DNA of 64,000 nucleotides from Sphagnum compactum. Lineage: Eukaryota > Bryophyta > Sphagnopsida > Sphagnales. This document shows, one piece after another, positions 13,401 through 24,650 of this stretch. The first letter of the stretch is position 1. Every line of letters begins with the position of its first letter. Position numbers and translations under genes: made by a program. Where the stretch lies: positions 15,934,001-15,998,000 of the forward strand of contig OZ234494.1 of assembly GCA_965153455.1 (NCBI GenBank). Reading direction: 5' to 3'. The notes beneath the pieces are model-generated. The model made no database searches and was not told where the DNA came from. It was given only the letters and a program-made list of their open reading frames with translations.

Positions 13401-15158
13401 CAATCCTCCATTTCCACCTTCATAACTATATCATGGTTGGCACAAAGAAGACAAATAATGTCCAGTTTTATGTTGAGGTAGGTAATGTGCCTCAGAAGCG
13501 AATTCTAAACTGAGTGGTTGCACTTTGTTTCTCAAAGATCTAGTTGGTTCCCTTCAACAGTTCTGTGGCATTGTGGTTTGACCTTACATGACTCCCTGAT
13601 GAGTAAAGAACAGTGCAATAGGTCTGCAGTAATTAGGCTCATGACCTAAATCTTGATTCTGCTAGTGGGCTCAAACTTACTAGATCCCTGGAGTCATCAT
13701 ATTACCAGAGGGAGCACGCATGTTTTAGTTGACCTACTTGCTTGAATTGATATGGTTACAAATGTCATGTTTGGGTATGAACAGGTGATGGAGGCGGTTC
13801 AAACTTTGGGTGGGAATAGGAGGTCAATGATGGACCCAGATGAAATTGAAGAAGAGCAGCAAGAGAGAGATAGGCGCAACAAAATCAACAAGGAATTTGA
13901 AGTCTTTGTGAAGAGGATGGCAGAGCTTTGGGATCAACCACCATGGCGGGAACTAGATTTGGAATTTGACATTCCTTTTCGAGAGCTTGGATTCCACGGT
14001 GTACCCAACAAGTCTTCAGCTTTTATTGTGCCTACCGTGAACTGTTTGGTTGAGCTCATCGAGACACCATTTCTTGTAGTGAGCTTGAATGACATTGAGA
14101 TAGTGAACCTTGAACGAGTTGGCCTAGGCCAAAAGGCCTTTGACATGGCCATTGTCTTCAAGGATTTTAAGAGAGATATCCTGCGCATAGATGCCATTCC
14201 ATCCACATCACTGGATGGTATCAAAGAGTGGCTCAACTCGATGAACATAAAGTACTATGAAAGTCGCATGAACTTGAATTGGCGACCAATTTTGAAGACC
14301 ATTCTTGAGGTTGATTTCCCTATAATCTCTTTTTATTTTTGACATTGCTGTGAATATCTTCTTTCTTTGAGTGTAAAATGTACCAGGTTCTCATCAAGTC
14401 TGATATTTTCTTGGATGTGTTCACTTTCAGGACCCTGAAAAATTTATTGAAGATGGTGGCTGGGAGTTCCTCAATATGGAAGCAAGTGATTCTGAATCAG
14501 AAAAGTCTGAAGAGTCTGATGAAGGCTATGAACCATCTGACGTTGAAGTGGTATCCGAGTCAGAGGATGATGATTCAGATGAAGAATCAGTTGTGGAATC
14601 TGAGGAAGAAGAGGTAAAGTTTTTTCTTCCATCCAAAGTCAAGAAATTGAGATGTGTTTTCTTTGCTCAAGCTCTAGCCTGTGTCACAAAGTGATTGATG
14701 ACCTTTTGGTTGGCAACATCTTCGTGTTCTTTCATTCCAGAAACTGTGCGTGCAGATTTCAATGAGCAGCATCTTCTCTGTACTTTAGAGCATGTATTTC
14801 TGGATCTCAAAGTCTCCCAGAATATTCAAATGGCCCATAACTGGAAGGCTGAACACTGTGATAGTGAATATGGCTACAGGTAGCTCTTGAGTAACACGTT
14901 TGTGCAACTGTCAACCTCAACCTAACTTTTGACCCTGTTTTCCAAAATACCTTGCAGGAGGATGATGAGGATGAGGAAGAAGAAGGATTGACTTGGGATC
15001 AATTGGAAGAAAATGCAAAAAGGGAGGACAAGGAAAAGGGTGATGAGGATGACAGTGAGGATGACCGACAGCGACGGAAGGTTAAGGCTGGGAAGGGACG
15101 GCCGATGGATAGTAGGGATTCAAGAGGAATGCCCAGTAAGAGGCCAAAAGTAAGGTAG
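10420..15158 (+). CDS. SPT16: FACT complex subunit SPT16 (histone chaperone)
   Basis: Large subunit of FACT, which with SSRP1 takes apart and rebuilds nucleosomes during transcription and replication. Exons: 10420-10989, 11183-12088, 12195-12368, 12548-12906, 13222-13477, 13785-14309, 14431-14613 and 14958-15158. All introns are GT-AG and the exons sum to 3174 bases (1057 aa plus stop), close to the roughly 1070 aa of Arabidopsis SPT16. Exon 1 (aa 1-190) is the Spt16 N-lobe (INLEYYGKRLKALYGHW). Exon 2 (191-492) is the catalytically dead M24-peptidase-like domain (ENVDICYPP-like, FQSGGVFDLKPSAASNEDV, NAGTGIGIEFRESGL). Exons 3-5 give the middle domain (RRQHQAELARQKNEETARRL, ELMIQ/VDQKNEAVLLPIYGSL, LWIRPAFGGRGRK). 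Exon 6 is the PH-like/Rtt106-like region (ELGFHGVPNKSSAFIVPT, ILRIDAIPSTSLDGIKEWL). Exons 7-8 form the acidic Asp/Glu/Ser tail ending in basic PSKRPKVR. The start is the first ATG of the family-matching frame. A GTAG at the stop could act as a donor and change only the last residues. Confidence 0.97.
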
Positions 15159-17123
15159 TTTGTATCTGACCAGGGAGTGTGTTTGTGTTGGGGGTTAAGT
15201 GGTTCTTACTTCATCAGGTTTAGCTTTGTTACTGTGTACAATTATGGTTTCTTACTTCGGTCACTCAGGTCAAAAACACTGAGAAAGGGGACTCTCATAT
15301 GAGCCTGACACAGGACCCTTCAACTTTGGCCACCAATGCACCTATTTTGAAGACTTGGAAAAAGAAGTATCTAGAAAAAACTTCCACATTTTGACTTCTG
15401 CATGACAGAAGTGGGAAGCAAGAAGGTTTTTTTTTCTTCCAGATAGCTGGATTCCCCTGAATACCAAATTGTAGCTATCCTGGCTTTGATGCAAAGGGCA
15501 GTGATAGTTCTGCAAGATTCCTACCAACCCTCTTTTGTGAAAGTTTGTTGCATGTAAACTGTCACTCATTGTAAAGAATGTCTCTGTGCATCTGGTTGTC
15601 AACTCAAAATGTGTTTCTTTACATCCCTGCACCTTCCCTGCCCTTGACTGGATGTGCATGCAAGCACCTGTTGGCTTGAATGAGCCCATCGTACTGTTTG
15701 TATTACACAAAGCATGCCGTAATGATAGCATTTTCTCTGTAAAGGGAAGGGAAGCTTAACTGTTTGAAGCCCTGAACTGGATTTTGTATGTTCTTAGAAC
15801 TCCATTCTTAATGCTGAGGAATTGAATGACAAGCTGCAGAAGGAAAAACTCCACTCAAAAATGGCTGAATGTGTTGACAAAGAAAGTGAAATGGACATGA
15901 AAGTGACCAGAAATCAACTCCCCAATGGCACCCAGAGTCAAGAAATAGTGATGGAGAAAGTGGATTGCAACTTCAAGGGAGAATTGAAAGCCCAAAATTC
16001 TCAAATCCTGAAAGAAAGTTTTGTGGATTGCTAGAAATACAAAGAAAGTAGACATTGATCTACACATAGACTGAATGGTGCAGTACACCTAAAAACTGGA
16101 CACTTTTTCACAATGTTCTCTGCAAGAGACAATTTGTGCTCTAACCACCCTCAGGGAAACCAATGACCTAAAACTGCATGCGCCTGCAGTCCTCACAAAT
16201 CAATACCCTGAAACTGGATGCTTCAGATAGCATTCTTGGTCTCTTTGGAAAGCTCTTGAGGAGGAGGGGTGCATCGGCTTGGTTTCATGGCGTTTGGACT
16301 TGTGGTGCAAAAGTTCTTGAATATTGAATGATTTCTTCACTGAAAATTAAATTACATTGTAGCTGAAAATTTCGGAAGAATTGGAATGTGCCTTTGGTGT
16401 TGTTGGAAAGATCTTGATGAGCAGGATTTAATGGAATTCATTTGGTAAGATTTTGGATTCAGAATGTGGGAGATATTGATTTTTAAGTGATTTCTGCAGC
16501 TGAAAATTCAAATAAATTCCAAAAAACCAGGTTGTTTTGGAAGGAAAAATCAGTTGAAAACGTGGTAACACTCGGGCACAGGCCACACTAGTAAACATGA
16601 TACAAGGATTGAGAAAGGTCAGAACCTACTACTAATAGCGAACCACCTCGACCGATCAATATATCTGACCAATCAACAGCAGGTGTTAGACTGTGCAGTG
16701 GCTTTTGCCAGCCTCGGCATATTGAGCAAAAATGCTGAACCAAGACAAAGCCATTTTCCTGAGCCTGTTAGACAAGTTTCTACTGATCTTTCATCCAAAA
16801 CTTGCTATGCAATGTGCTGGTGGAGATGCTCTTGTGGATTGAGCTGAGGTAATCTTGTCAACCAAACCAGTGGTTATCAATTTGGACTCTGTAAGATACG
16901 GCCCTTTTATTGCTGCAACTATAATAGAAATTTGCTGGGCTTTTTTGGCCTAATGTCAAAACCAGCTTCACCATATTACAGTGTCAGTATAGAGTACAGA
17001 TTATCATACTTTTCAGTAATCCAAAGCATATTTTTTCATGGATCTCATCCAGGTTCCTATGTACAGAACAATTAGAATTCCAACATGTGTTCTAGCAACA
17101 TTTGAATACCTACAAAGCTTCAC
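15159..17123. other. Convergent 3' flanks of SPT16 and VPS32
   Basis: These 1.97 kb separate the two facing stop codons and should contain both 3' UTRs. An open stretch (15822-16034, Lys/Glu-rich, preceded by a TTCTTAG acceptor-like site) resembles no family that I know. It could be spurious or an alternative 3' exon. No other gene is seen. Confidence 0.55.
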
Positions 17124-20006
17124 TTAAATTGCCATCTCAGCCTGGAGAGATTCAAGTTCATCATCCTCTTTAGTTCTTTGGGTGGTGCTTCTAGCAGGGA
17201 CTTGTTGGGTTGGTGGCGGGCTGCGAGTTGGAATTTTTGTGTCTGGTGTTGTAACTAGTTGAGGTACTTCTTCTTCCTCCAATTCTTCGAGTTCCTCCAA
17301 TTCTGCCTCAAGTTCATCCTGCATTGCAAATCATTTAATTTCAGTCCAGCAACCTTGTGCTGATCCATGCCATACTAAAAAGAAAAAAAACAGGCATCAA
17401 TTTACAACCCATCAGGCAAGCCATGTTGAAGGAAGGACCCGACCAAGCCTGTTCCTTGCATCTGCCATTTTAAGCCATGCACAAACCCTTCAAGGTCACA
17501 TGGTCTTGTCTAACTGCTAGTTTAAATAAGATGGGTTACAATAGGAAGGTGACAAATACCTCATCAATATCTATCCCCATGTCAAATGGAGTTGAAAGAG
17601 CATCTTGAATCTGCTTCAAACTCTCTGTTTGCTCATTGATATCATCCAGTGTCTTGTCCACATCATCTATATTTCTGTCATGGTGAATCACAAAAAACTT
17701 GTTAACATAGATCGTAGCTGAGAAGTGTTAGTGCCATATGAGAATAAAAAGTACAGGGTATTCCGCATCTTGTTCACAGGGAGCAAGCATGTGAAGCTCC
17801 CTAGTATGGGTACCTTACGCTACACGCAATATCACACCCTAAGGATATCCTGCACCATACTGTCTGATATCATTACTATTCTTCCACTACCTGTTCTGTG
17901 GGATTGCTTAATTTGTAGATCTGTTGCACCTTGTTGAAAGGACAGACGGACAATAGGCTTACGTGGTCTTTTGAAGAGCTTTCATAGTCATTGCACCAGT
18001 TCGAAGTGCAGCAACTGTTTCGGTTGTGGCGTTTGCACCTTCCAGCATTATCATCTGCATACCACCCAAGGCAACCAGTGGACAGTCAGTACAATTCTGA
18101 AAGTGATCTAACTGCAACATCTGATTCACTGTTGATTGCTAGACTTTGTCCTGAGTACTATATTTTGTAGCTAGCTGTGAAATGGACTCTACCTAGTGCC
18201 CATAACTCTCTTGTTTCAAGAGTTTTGCTGTACTACTATATATAGTTGCCTCTGTGAGCAATTGACTACAAAGTCACAATATTCTCTCATAGGTGGGCAT
18301 GGTTTCTTCAGTGCAATCAATCACTCTCTTGAAACTAATGTGATGAGATTTGGAGGTGAAACCTGGTCATGAAGTCGCAATTGGTAATTACCCAGCTGCT
18401 CCACTTGCACTTCATAAAGTTTCTTCCTCTTTAAACATTGAATTGCAGCTGTACCACCATACCAAACCACCCATAAAAATTGTGAAACATGCTGCTATGT
18501 TGCAACCCCTCCAATAATACCCCTCAATTGTATTTATGTTTTATGCATCAATTTAGTTCATATGTCTCTAATACTCAGGAACAGGGGCTGTTTTGTTTTG
18601 GTCAATTTTGTGATGATGTACCCACAACTGCAACCATCACAAGAGGAAAGAGCCACATTTTGCTACAAGTCAGAGAGGACAGTAGACATTTTGGAGAATC
18701 CTATTATGTTTTGGCAACCTCCAACAACTCCAACAACCAAGTGTCTAAATATGGTGACATCCATGTTTTTCTCCTCAGAATGTAGCGAACTAAAAGGCAT
18801 CTAAAAGGAATCTTGTGACAGTCTCAAAGGACAAAGTGTCATGTAGATGCGAAATTTTGCACCAAAAAAAAGGGCTGTTCAGGAACCTACAATCTGTTAT
18901 TCGTCTCAGTGTCAATAAGCAATTCAACATCTTTCATCCTCTTCAGGAACTAAATTGGTCTTGGAAAAAAAAAATCTCACATTTGGAAAAAAAAATCATA
19001 TAAGGTGAACCCATCCACCAGCAGGCAAATTTCCCAGAAACACTGCTCTCTTGAACTAATCTGTGCTTGTGCATTAGAACCAGAACTAAACTCTCCATGC
19101 AAATATGTGTTCTATTTTTTTTGTACAGAACCCAACAGTTATGTGCTGATCCATAGCTGAAACTAAGTACATTGAAGGAGAATCTCCAAACCTTTTTTGT
19201 TTTTGGCTTGAGTGTACTCCCGAGCTTTTGTAACCTCTGCAGCTATCTTTTTTTGCCACAATTTCTCTTTCTTTTCTAACATCTCCAATATCTGCATGTG
19301 CCCACCACATTCCACCCCCCATCCTGATTATTTTCAATCTTGAGAATCCAAGACTTTGGTGAATTCCTGCTACACATCTGAAAGTTGTTGCATCAGAATT
19401 GTTCCTCAAAACCAAACAAACAAAGTTGCCATGCTTTCATTCTTTTTTCAAAAGATGGTAAGCAATCACCATGTCATGCAACAAACGAGAAACTGAATCC
19501 CTGTGAAAGAAACTCTGAACAAATCCATTCAGCAGATAGATAGAGTAAGGGAACAAATTTCATTGTGCAAATTTGCTGAGAGATCAAAACTAAAAATGAT
19601 GAGGCTCAGATTCTAGAACCCTACAGAACAGGGGATGATCGTTCAAGCTGGTGTCATCCATCATAAACCTCGAATTGCGGTCTTGGGAACGATAACCCAA
19701 CAATCACCAGTTCCACGGGGAGACGAAAACCATCACCGATGGACAAAGGAAGAAAAAAAACAGAGATCCAAAAGAGGCAGGGGAAGAAGAGCTGCGGATG
19801 GTCGCAGTGGACAGCAAGCAAGCCAAACTGCGATATGGGTACGAGACTTCCAAGGTCCACAAAGAACAAAAAAAACCCCGCCTACTTATCTCTCACGAGA
19901 CATAGAGAGAGAGAGAGAGAGGAAAAACCTCATTCAGCTGGTTGATGGTGGTGAGGGTGGAGGAGGTGTCCACCGACTTGGGCTTGCCGAACACCTTCTT
20001 CAACAT
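17124..20006 (-). CDS. VPS32: ESCRT-III core subunit VPS32/SNF7 (CHMP4 family)
   Basis: Charged, mostly helical protein that polymerises on endosomal membranes and drives inward budding and scission with the other ESCRT-III subunits and the VPS4 ATPase. Rebuilt from six minus-strand exons in transcript order: 20006-19929, 19291-19192, 18448-18363, 18054-17963, 17674-17560 and 17318-17124. All junctions are GT-AG, phases match, and the total is 666 bases (221 aa), the usual plant length. Exon 1: MLKKVFGKPK...INQLNE. Exon 2: ILEMLEKKEKLWQKKIAAEV...AKNKK. Exon 3: AIQCLKRKKLYEVQVEQLGN...LHDQ. Exon 4: MIMLEGANATTETVAALRTG. Exon 5: NIDDVDKTLDDINEQTESLK. Exon 6: DELEAELEELEELEEEE then a Pro/Thr-rich linker and DELESLQAEMAI, the C-terminal MIM-like helix plus end typical of SNF7. 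The basic N-terminal half and acidic C-terminal half are as expected. The gene converges on SPT16. Confidence 0.95.
19905..19922. repeat. GA/TC microsatellite in VPS32 intron 1
   Basis: A run of GA dinucleotides lies just inside intron 1, close to its donor site. On the transcript strand it reads as a CT-rich tract. Confidence 0.7.
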
Positions 20007-20130
20007 GATGCTGATGCTGCTACCAACTACTCCAGCAAGGAAAAGGGCTGAATTTCGAAGCTCCAAAATACAGATTAGAGCAGAGCAATTGCAGTGCTTC
20101 AATTTACAAAAATCATGCCCACAAGACAAC

Positions 20131-20182
20131 AAACACAAGATGAAGAAGAAGAAGAAGAGACGATGGGTGGGTGGGTGGGTGC
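20131..20182. repeat. Simple repeats in the VPS32 5' leader region
   Basis: GAA repeats (about 20141-20159) and GGGT repeats (about 20165-20181) lie 130-180 bases upstream of the VPS32 start. On the transcript strand they form a pyrimidine-rich leader (CTT and CACC runs), which is common in plant 5' UTRs. Confidence 0.6.
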
Positions 20183-20381
20183 GCAGCAATGAAGGCAATC
20201 GAGAGAGAGACAGAGACACACTGACTATGGTGCAGCTTCTTGTTGCACAGCACCACAAGACAAGCGCAATTCGGGCCAAGTGGCAGCTTTCCTGGATCGC
20301 ACTCTCCTCGCACACAAGCAACTTACTGCGCTTGTTCCCGAACACAACAACAGCAGGAGCGTACCCGGGTTTGGGGGTGGT

Positions 20382-20710
20382 CCGGGTATTTGATTTAGGG
20401 TTTAGGGGGGTTTCGGAAAATACCCTCCGGTTCCTGGTATTCGAACATTGGGAAGAGAACAACGGCCGTTCCGGGTATTTAAACCTGTTCAGAATAGGAC
20501 TGTCGGTCCGGGTATTTGAACAGGCTCAGAACAGAACAACCGTTGGTCCGGGTACTAAGAACCCTCAGATCCAAACAACTGCCGGTTTTGGGGGTTTCAA
20601 AGACAGCTGGATCCGGGTACTTGAACATGTTCAGAATGGAAGAACCTTCGGTTCCGGGTATTAAAAGCCTCAGATCCAAAGAACTGCCGGTTTTGGGTGT
20701 TTCAAAGACC
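20382..20710. repeat. CCGGGTA box array with a 105-bp higher-order repeat
   Basis: CCGGGTA starts at 20382, 20471, 20508, 20548, 20613 and 20654, with a variant CCTGGTA at 20433. Most boxes are followed by TTTGAAC, CTTGAAC or TTAAA. Within the array, a unit of about 105 bases is repeated: the boxes at 20508 and 20613, and the word GCCGGTTTTGGG at 20581 and 20686, are each 105 apart. The array lies about 380-700 bases upstream of the VPS32 start codon. Confidence 0.8.
20394..20407 (-). promoter_or_regulatory. Telo-box pair upstream of VPS32
   Basis: Two TTTAGGG units in tandem, reading as CCCTAAACCCTAAA on the VPS32 strand, about 390 bases before its start codon. The sequence matches the plant telo-box promoter motif; the role is inferred. 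Confidence 0.45.
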
Positions 20711-20800
20711 CGGTTTCATGAAAGAACTGAGAAAGACCCCGGCGGTCCTGGCGGATATTTGATTTTTGTAAAAAACTTGAGGACTGTAGGTATGTATACT

Positions 20801-20885
20801 AATCCGGGTATCTTATTTTATGATAACCATGGTATATATAAACTGGGTTTTTATGATCATGGTTATCAACTTTGATACCCGGATT
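20801..20885. repeat. Compound inverted repeat (foldback) next to the CCGGGTA array
   Basis: The outer arms AATCCGGGTATC (20801-20812) and GATACCCGGATT (20874-20885) are perfect inverted copies. Nested inside are TGATAACCATG (20821-20831) and CATGGTTATCA (20858-20868), also perfect. The outer arms contain the same CCGGGTA box as the neighbouring array. Confidence 0.85.
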
Positions 20886-20950
20886 GATACCTGGCAGGGG
20901 CTTGGTTTGGTGCAATTTCTAATACCTGCCCCACCCCCCTTTTTTTTACT

Positions 20951-20964
20951 GGCGAAATTTCGCC
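20951..20964. repeat. 14-bp perfect palindrome GGCGAAATTTCGCC
   Basis: The palindrome is perfect and is followed by a related GCGAAAC. It lies between the foldback and the right copy of the TAGCCA repeat block. No function can be assigned. Confidence 0.6.
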
Positions 20965-21074
20965 AAAAAGCGAAACTAAAAATTAAAAAATTGAAAAAGA
21001 AGTGATTTTGGAGATTTACAATCGCCACAAGTAGGGGAAAAACATGTTTGGCCATATTTTTATTTTATTTCTAG

Positions 21075-21125
21075 TTTATAGCCAGATTTGGCTAAATCTT
21101 CATAGGAATGGGTGCTCACCAATTT
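21075..21125. repeat. Dispersed repeat block with TAGCCA...TGGCTA core (right copy)
   Basis: TAGCCAGATTTGGCTA (21079-21094) followed by AATCTTC and CACCAATTT matches the block at 9441-9490 in the same orientation. Confidence 0.5.
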
Positions 21126-21129
21126 TTCT

Positions 21130-22960
21130 ACATCTTCTTCCCATGGATGATTATTGCCTCTTTGGTTACAAACACAAATTCTTTAAAAAGAAACATTTAT
21201 ATTATCAAGTCTTGTCCATCAAGCTTCGATTCTAGATGGACAATCCTTGTTTTTTTCAAATGTCCTATTTTAAAACCAAATGTGCATCATTCTTTTTGAA
21301 AATTGAAGAGGATTTTAACATTGATGATTAGAAGAGCAAACAGACTTGAATTGATGAAAATTGTTTTTATAACCCATTTGAGCACATTTGGTTCAAAAGT
21401 GTTTTTGACCTTAAAAATTATATATGAATTTTGAAAATGTGACTTTAACAAAAGTTGTTCATATGTGTGTGTGTGTGTGTGATAAAGGGCTTGAATGCAT
21501 AATATACATGATATAAAATCAATTTGTAGTAAAAATATATTTATATTTAAAATACAATGTTAAATGAGTATCTGAAATACAAAATTTTAAGTTATAAACC
21601 AACACAAAAATGACACATGTTATGTGCAGTCCTTGGAAAAAGACTTTTACCTTGGTGCCCTTGGTTCCTTTGACGTGATTTCACCCAAAGAACATCATTT
21701 GTTTTCTTTTTATTGTATTTTGAATAGATTTTTAGGAGGAAACCTTGCTAGTAAGAATTTTGAAGGTGGGAACCTAAAGTGATTTCACGGCTTTTGTTTG
21801 TAAAGGGGTGCAAACTAGCTTTGTATCAATATATCATATTTAACATGGGTATTGTAAAACATATGAAGTAGGAATGAGTTTTACCTTGTATTTAGGTGAT
21901 ACTCCTATTATGCTAGGAATGTTTTTAGGACCTAAAGCTCTCGTACTAAACATGTTTGGGTATGATATTTTGTGATATTACAAACCAAAAAAAAACCAAG
22001 CTTGCAAAAAGGTGATGGACCTAGGTGGCAATATTGCAAACACCTTAAAGTTGGCCATGCTTCATAACAATGTTTTTGAAAAACTTTACAACTCCTTTAA
22101 TGAGAGGAAATCTTGGTTATGAATTATTGTAACAATCTCCTTGGGGTTGCAAATATCTATTTTTTTGTGGTACATGCCTCATTTCATTTGCTTGTTGCTT
22201 CTATTGCTTGTTGTTTCTATTTTGTATAATGTTGTTTTTTTTAATGTGCATTGTGCTCACAAAGAATGAATCAAGTTTGTTCTTTTCTAAAAATCAAAAA
22301 AGATCCAAGATGCCTTGTGTTTTGTTCATTTTCCTCTTAGTCTAGTGGATGGTGTCATTGTTGTGATTTACTCTCACGACTTTTATTGTAAGAGCTATGA
22401 TTTATAATGGTCTACCAACTATCAAAAGTTCCTTGAAACACGATACATTTGTTTGTAGGTTTCCAAGTTTGTTTACCTGAACTTGGAGTTAAAGTGGCTT
22501 TCTTTGAGTTTGAGGATTGTATGTGGTTAGTTGAAACAAGTGATAGATGGATTACTATTGAACCACAAGAGATTGACAACATAGTGTCAAAGGTGCAACA
22601 ACTTGTTGAGAGCTTTGAGGAAGTCCAAGTAGCAAAGGACTTTGCCATTTTGAAGGTCCAATATGCATTTCTTGTGAAAACCAAATTTTTTTTAATGCCT
22701 CACCATTGCTCTAATGTTGTTTGGGCATTCTTTATTTTTTCAACCATAGTGTTACATTTAATTTTTAAGCTATGTAGATGTTGTAGTGTGTTGTTTGTCA
22801 CAACACCAATGCTACCCACATCAAACCTTCAAGGATCTCCCAAAACACCACCCAATCCCAAAAAAGGTTGGTCCAGTATAACCCCACCCATAACATCATG
22901 TCAATCAAAAAACACATCTTAAACAAGTATGCAAAGGATTTTGTGAAATACAAGACATAA
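21130..22960. other. AT-rich intergenic DNA
   Basis: Includes a TG microsatellite at 21464-21481. A 157-codon open stretch (22449-22922) resembles no family that I recognise. Being just upstream of the hAT remnant, it may be part of it, but no diagnostic motif shows this. Confidence 0.5.
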
Positions 22961-24650
22961 TCTATTAAGGGTGGGGTGAAAGGAAGTAGGAAAAGATGCA
23001 AGAAGAGACAAGCAGTGCAACCATTGACAATTATAGAATATTTTGGTGGCAATGGGACTTTTATAAAAAGACCCTCCTTAGTTTCAGTTTGTCAATGACT
23101 TTATCCTTTTCATCACAAAAAGGTCTGAAACGTTCAATGTTCTTAAGTATCCTTGGTTGTGTCAACTTGTGATGCACATGGACATAAAGATATGTTTCCC
23201 CATGCACAAATATCTAATGAAAAAATGCATCCCAAGCTTGCTTTCAAAAACCATGGAGATGTACATGTTGCCTTTGATTGTAGAACAACATTGCCAAACT
23301 ACCTAAAGTTACATTGCTACAGTTACCTTTGATTTGTGGAACAACCCCAAAAATGGGGAGGTGGGAGACAACCCCTTTATTGATTAACATATAAAAAATA
23401 CAAGGGCAAAAAATGGGTTCCATTTAATGCACCTTTCTCTCTTGTCAAAAATGTTCCTATCCAACCAAACTCTCATGAACATTTTCCCCTAAAAAGGCTT
23501 GGACATTTGATAATTGAGTATCTTTGTCCTATAGGGCACATCACATGACGATGCCAACATGCATTGTGGACCTCCCAATTTTGCGTAGGAGGTGTGTTTG
23601 AAAATAATGATCCTTGAATTTCAAAGTGTAATGTTTAATCCAAATAAAATATATACCCTGAAACTTCTTAGTATGTTTAATGGCTACCTTTCAAAACTAA
23701 AGTTATTGCTAGGGGTAGTCCCAAAAGTATTGAAACTTTCACACACATTATCAAATGGTGTGTATTGAACTAGTCTAGAAGCTACTAACTCTTATTTGAT
23801 GCATTGCATGCCACCATTGTCATTAGCATCCAACTATAAAGAAAACACAACCAATGAACAACAAACCAACCACTTTTGCAATGTAAAGATTTTGATTCAA
23901 AAGTGAAAATTTTGTATATTTGCAAGGCAACAAAACACTACTAAAAAATGTGGGTGCAGTTCATTAGTCCCCGTTCACTAGACCAATGAATTCACTATTT
24001 CTTCATAGGTCCCCGTTCATTACAACCAGTGAGATCACTTGGCGTATAGGGACACCTTTTGTTGTAGTGAAGTTTCTAAATGTCTTACAACATTTTCTTT
24101 CATTTACTAATAAATTTGAAGTGGACGGATCCAATAACATGTTCGAATTGATGTGCAACCTTGAATACAAAACTTTGGATTGCACTAAAGAGCTTATGGG
24201 CAAGAAGGCAGCCAAGGTTGTTATTTCAAAATATGATAAAAAATCATGATTCCATTGTTCATGAAGGCTAACAAATTTTTGAACCTTATTGGTGGCAATA
24301 ATAATTTCACAAGTTGTAGGTCTTGTTATATATTATATATTTGATGTTCTTGCATTAGTTGAAGAACCTAGTGATGTTTTGCTTGCTTTTAACTAATTGC
24401 CAGTCTTTTGCCATGTTGTAGCAAAGGAGGAGGCTACCAAATTGTTGATTTGATGGAAGGAGAATGCAATGAGATTTTCAAACATTGTGTTTTGGCTGAA
24501 TGACTACTTGGCATACCCAAATCCCAAATAAAGACAAAGAAGATATTCTGGGTTGTGGGATTGCTCACAAGCTTAGGATGTTGTTGTCTAGGAGTTACCA
24601 ACCTAAATTCATTGGTAAGCATTTATAAGACATCGCCAAATTTTTTTCTT
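22961..24650 (+). pseudogene. Decayed hAT-family transposase (near full-length remnant)
   Basis: Fragments in shifting plus-strand frames follow the hAT transposase order. At about 23100-23305: NVLKYPWLCQLVMHMD, KYLMKKCIPSLLSKTMEMYM. At 23325-23339: TFDLW, the conserved block at the start of the RNase-H-like fold. At about 24140-24240: LEYKTLDCTKELMGKKAAKVV then SKYDKKS, continued in another frame as MIPLFMKANKFLNL. At about 24454-24520: WKENAMRFSNIVFWLNDYLA. At about 24540-24640: IFWVVGLLTSLGCCCLGVTN, the dimerisation segment. Several stops and frameshifts break it, and a stop follows SKYDKKS. Terminal inverted repeats were not identified. It has drifted separately from the minus-strand hAT remnant at 7.2-8.0 kb. 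Assignment is by motif order, without a search. Confidence 0.65.

Noticed and set aside
15822-16034. 70-codon Lys/Glu-rich open stretch downstream of SPT16
   Set aside because: No family resemblance; lies in the expected 3' UTR. An acceptor-like site precedes it, so an alternative exon cannot be fully excluded.
22449-22922. 157-codon open stretch upstream of the hAT remnant
   Set aside because: No recognisable domain, low-complexity C-terminal half, surrounded by decayed transposon sequence.
24454-24640. Reading the WKENAMRFSN... segment as a standalone gene
   Set aside because: It is interrupted by stops and frame changes and fits the end of the hAT transposase remnant.
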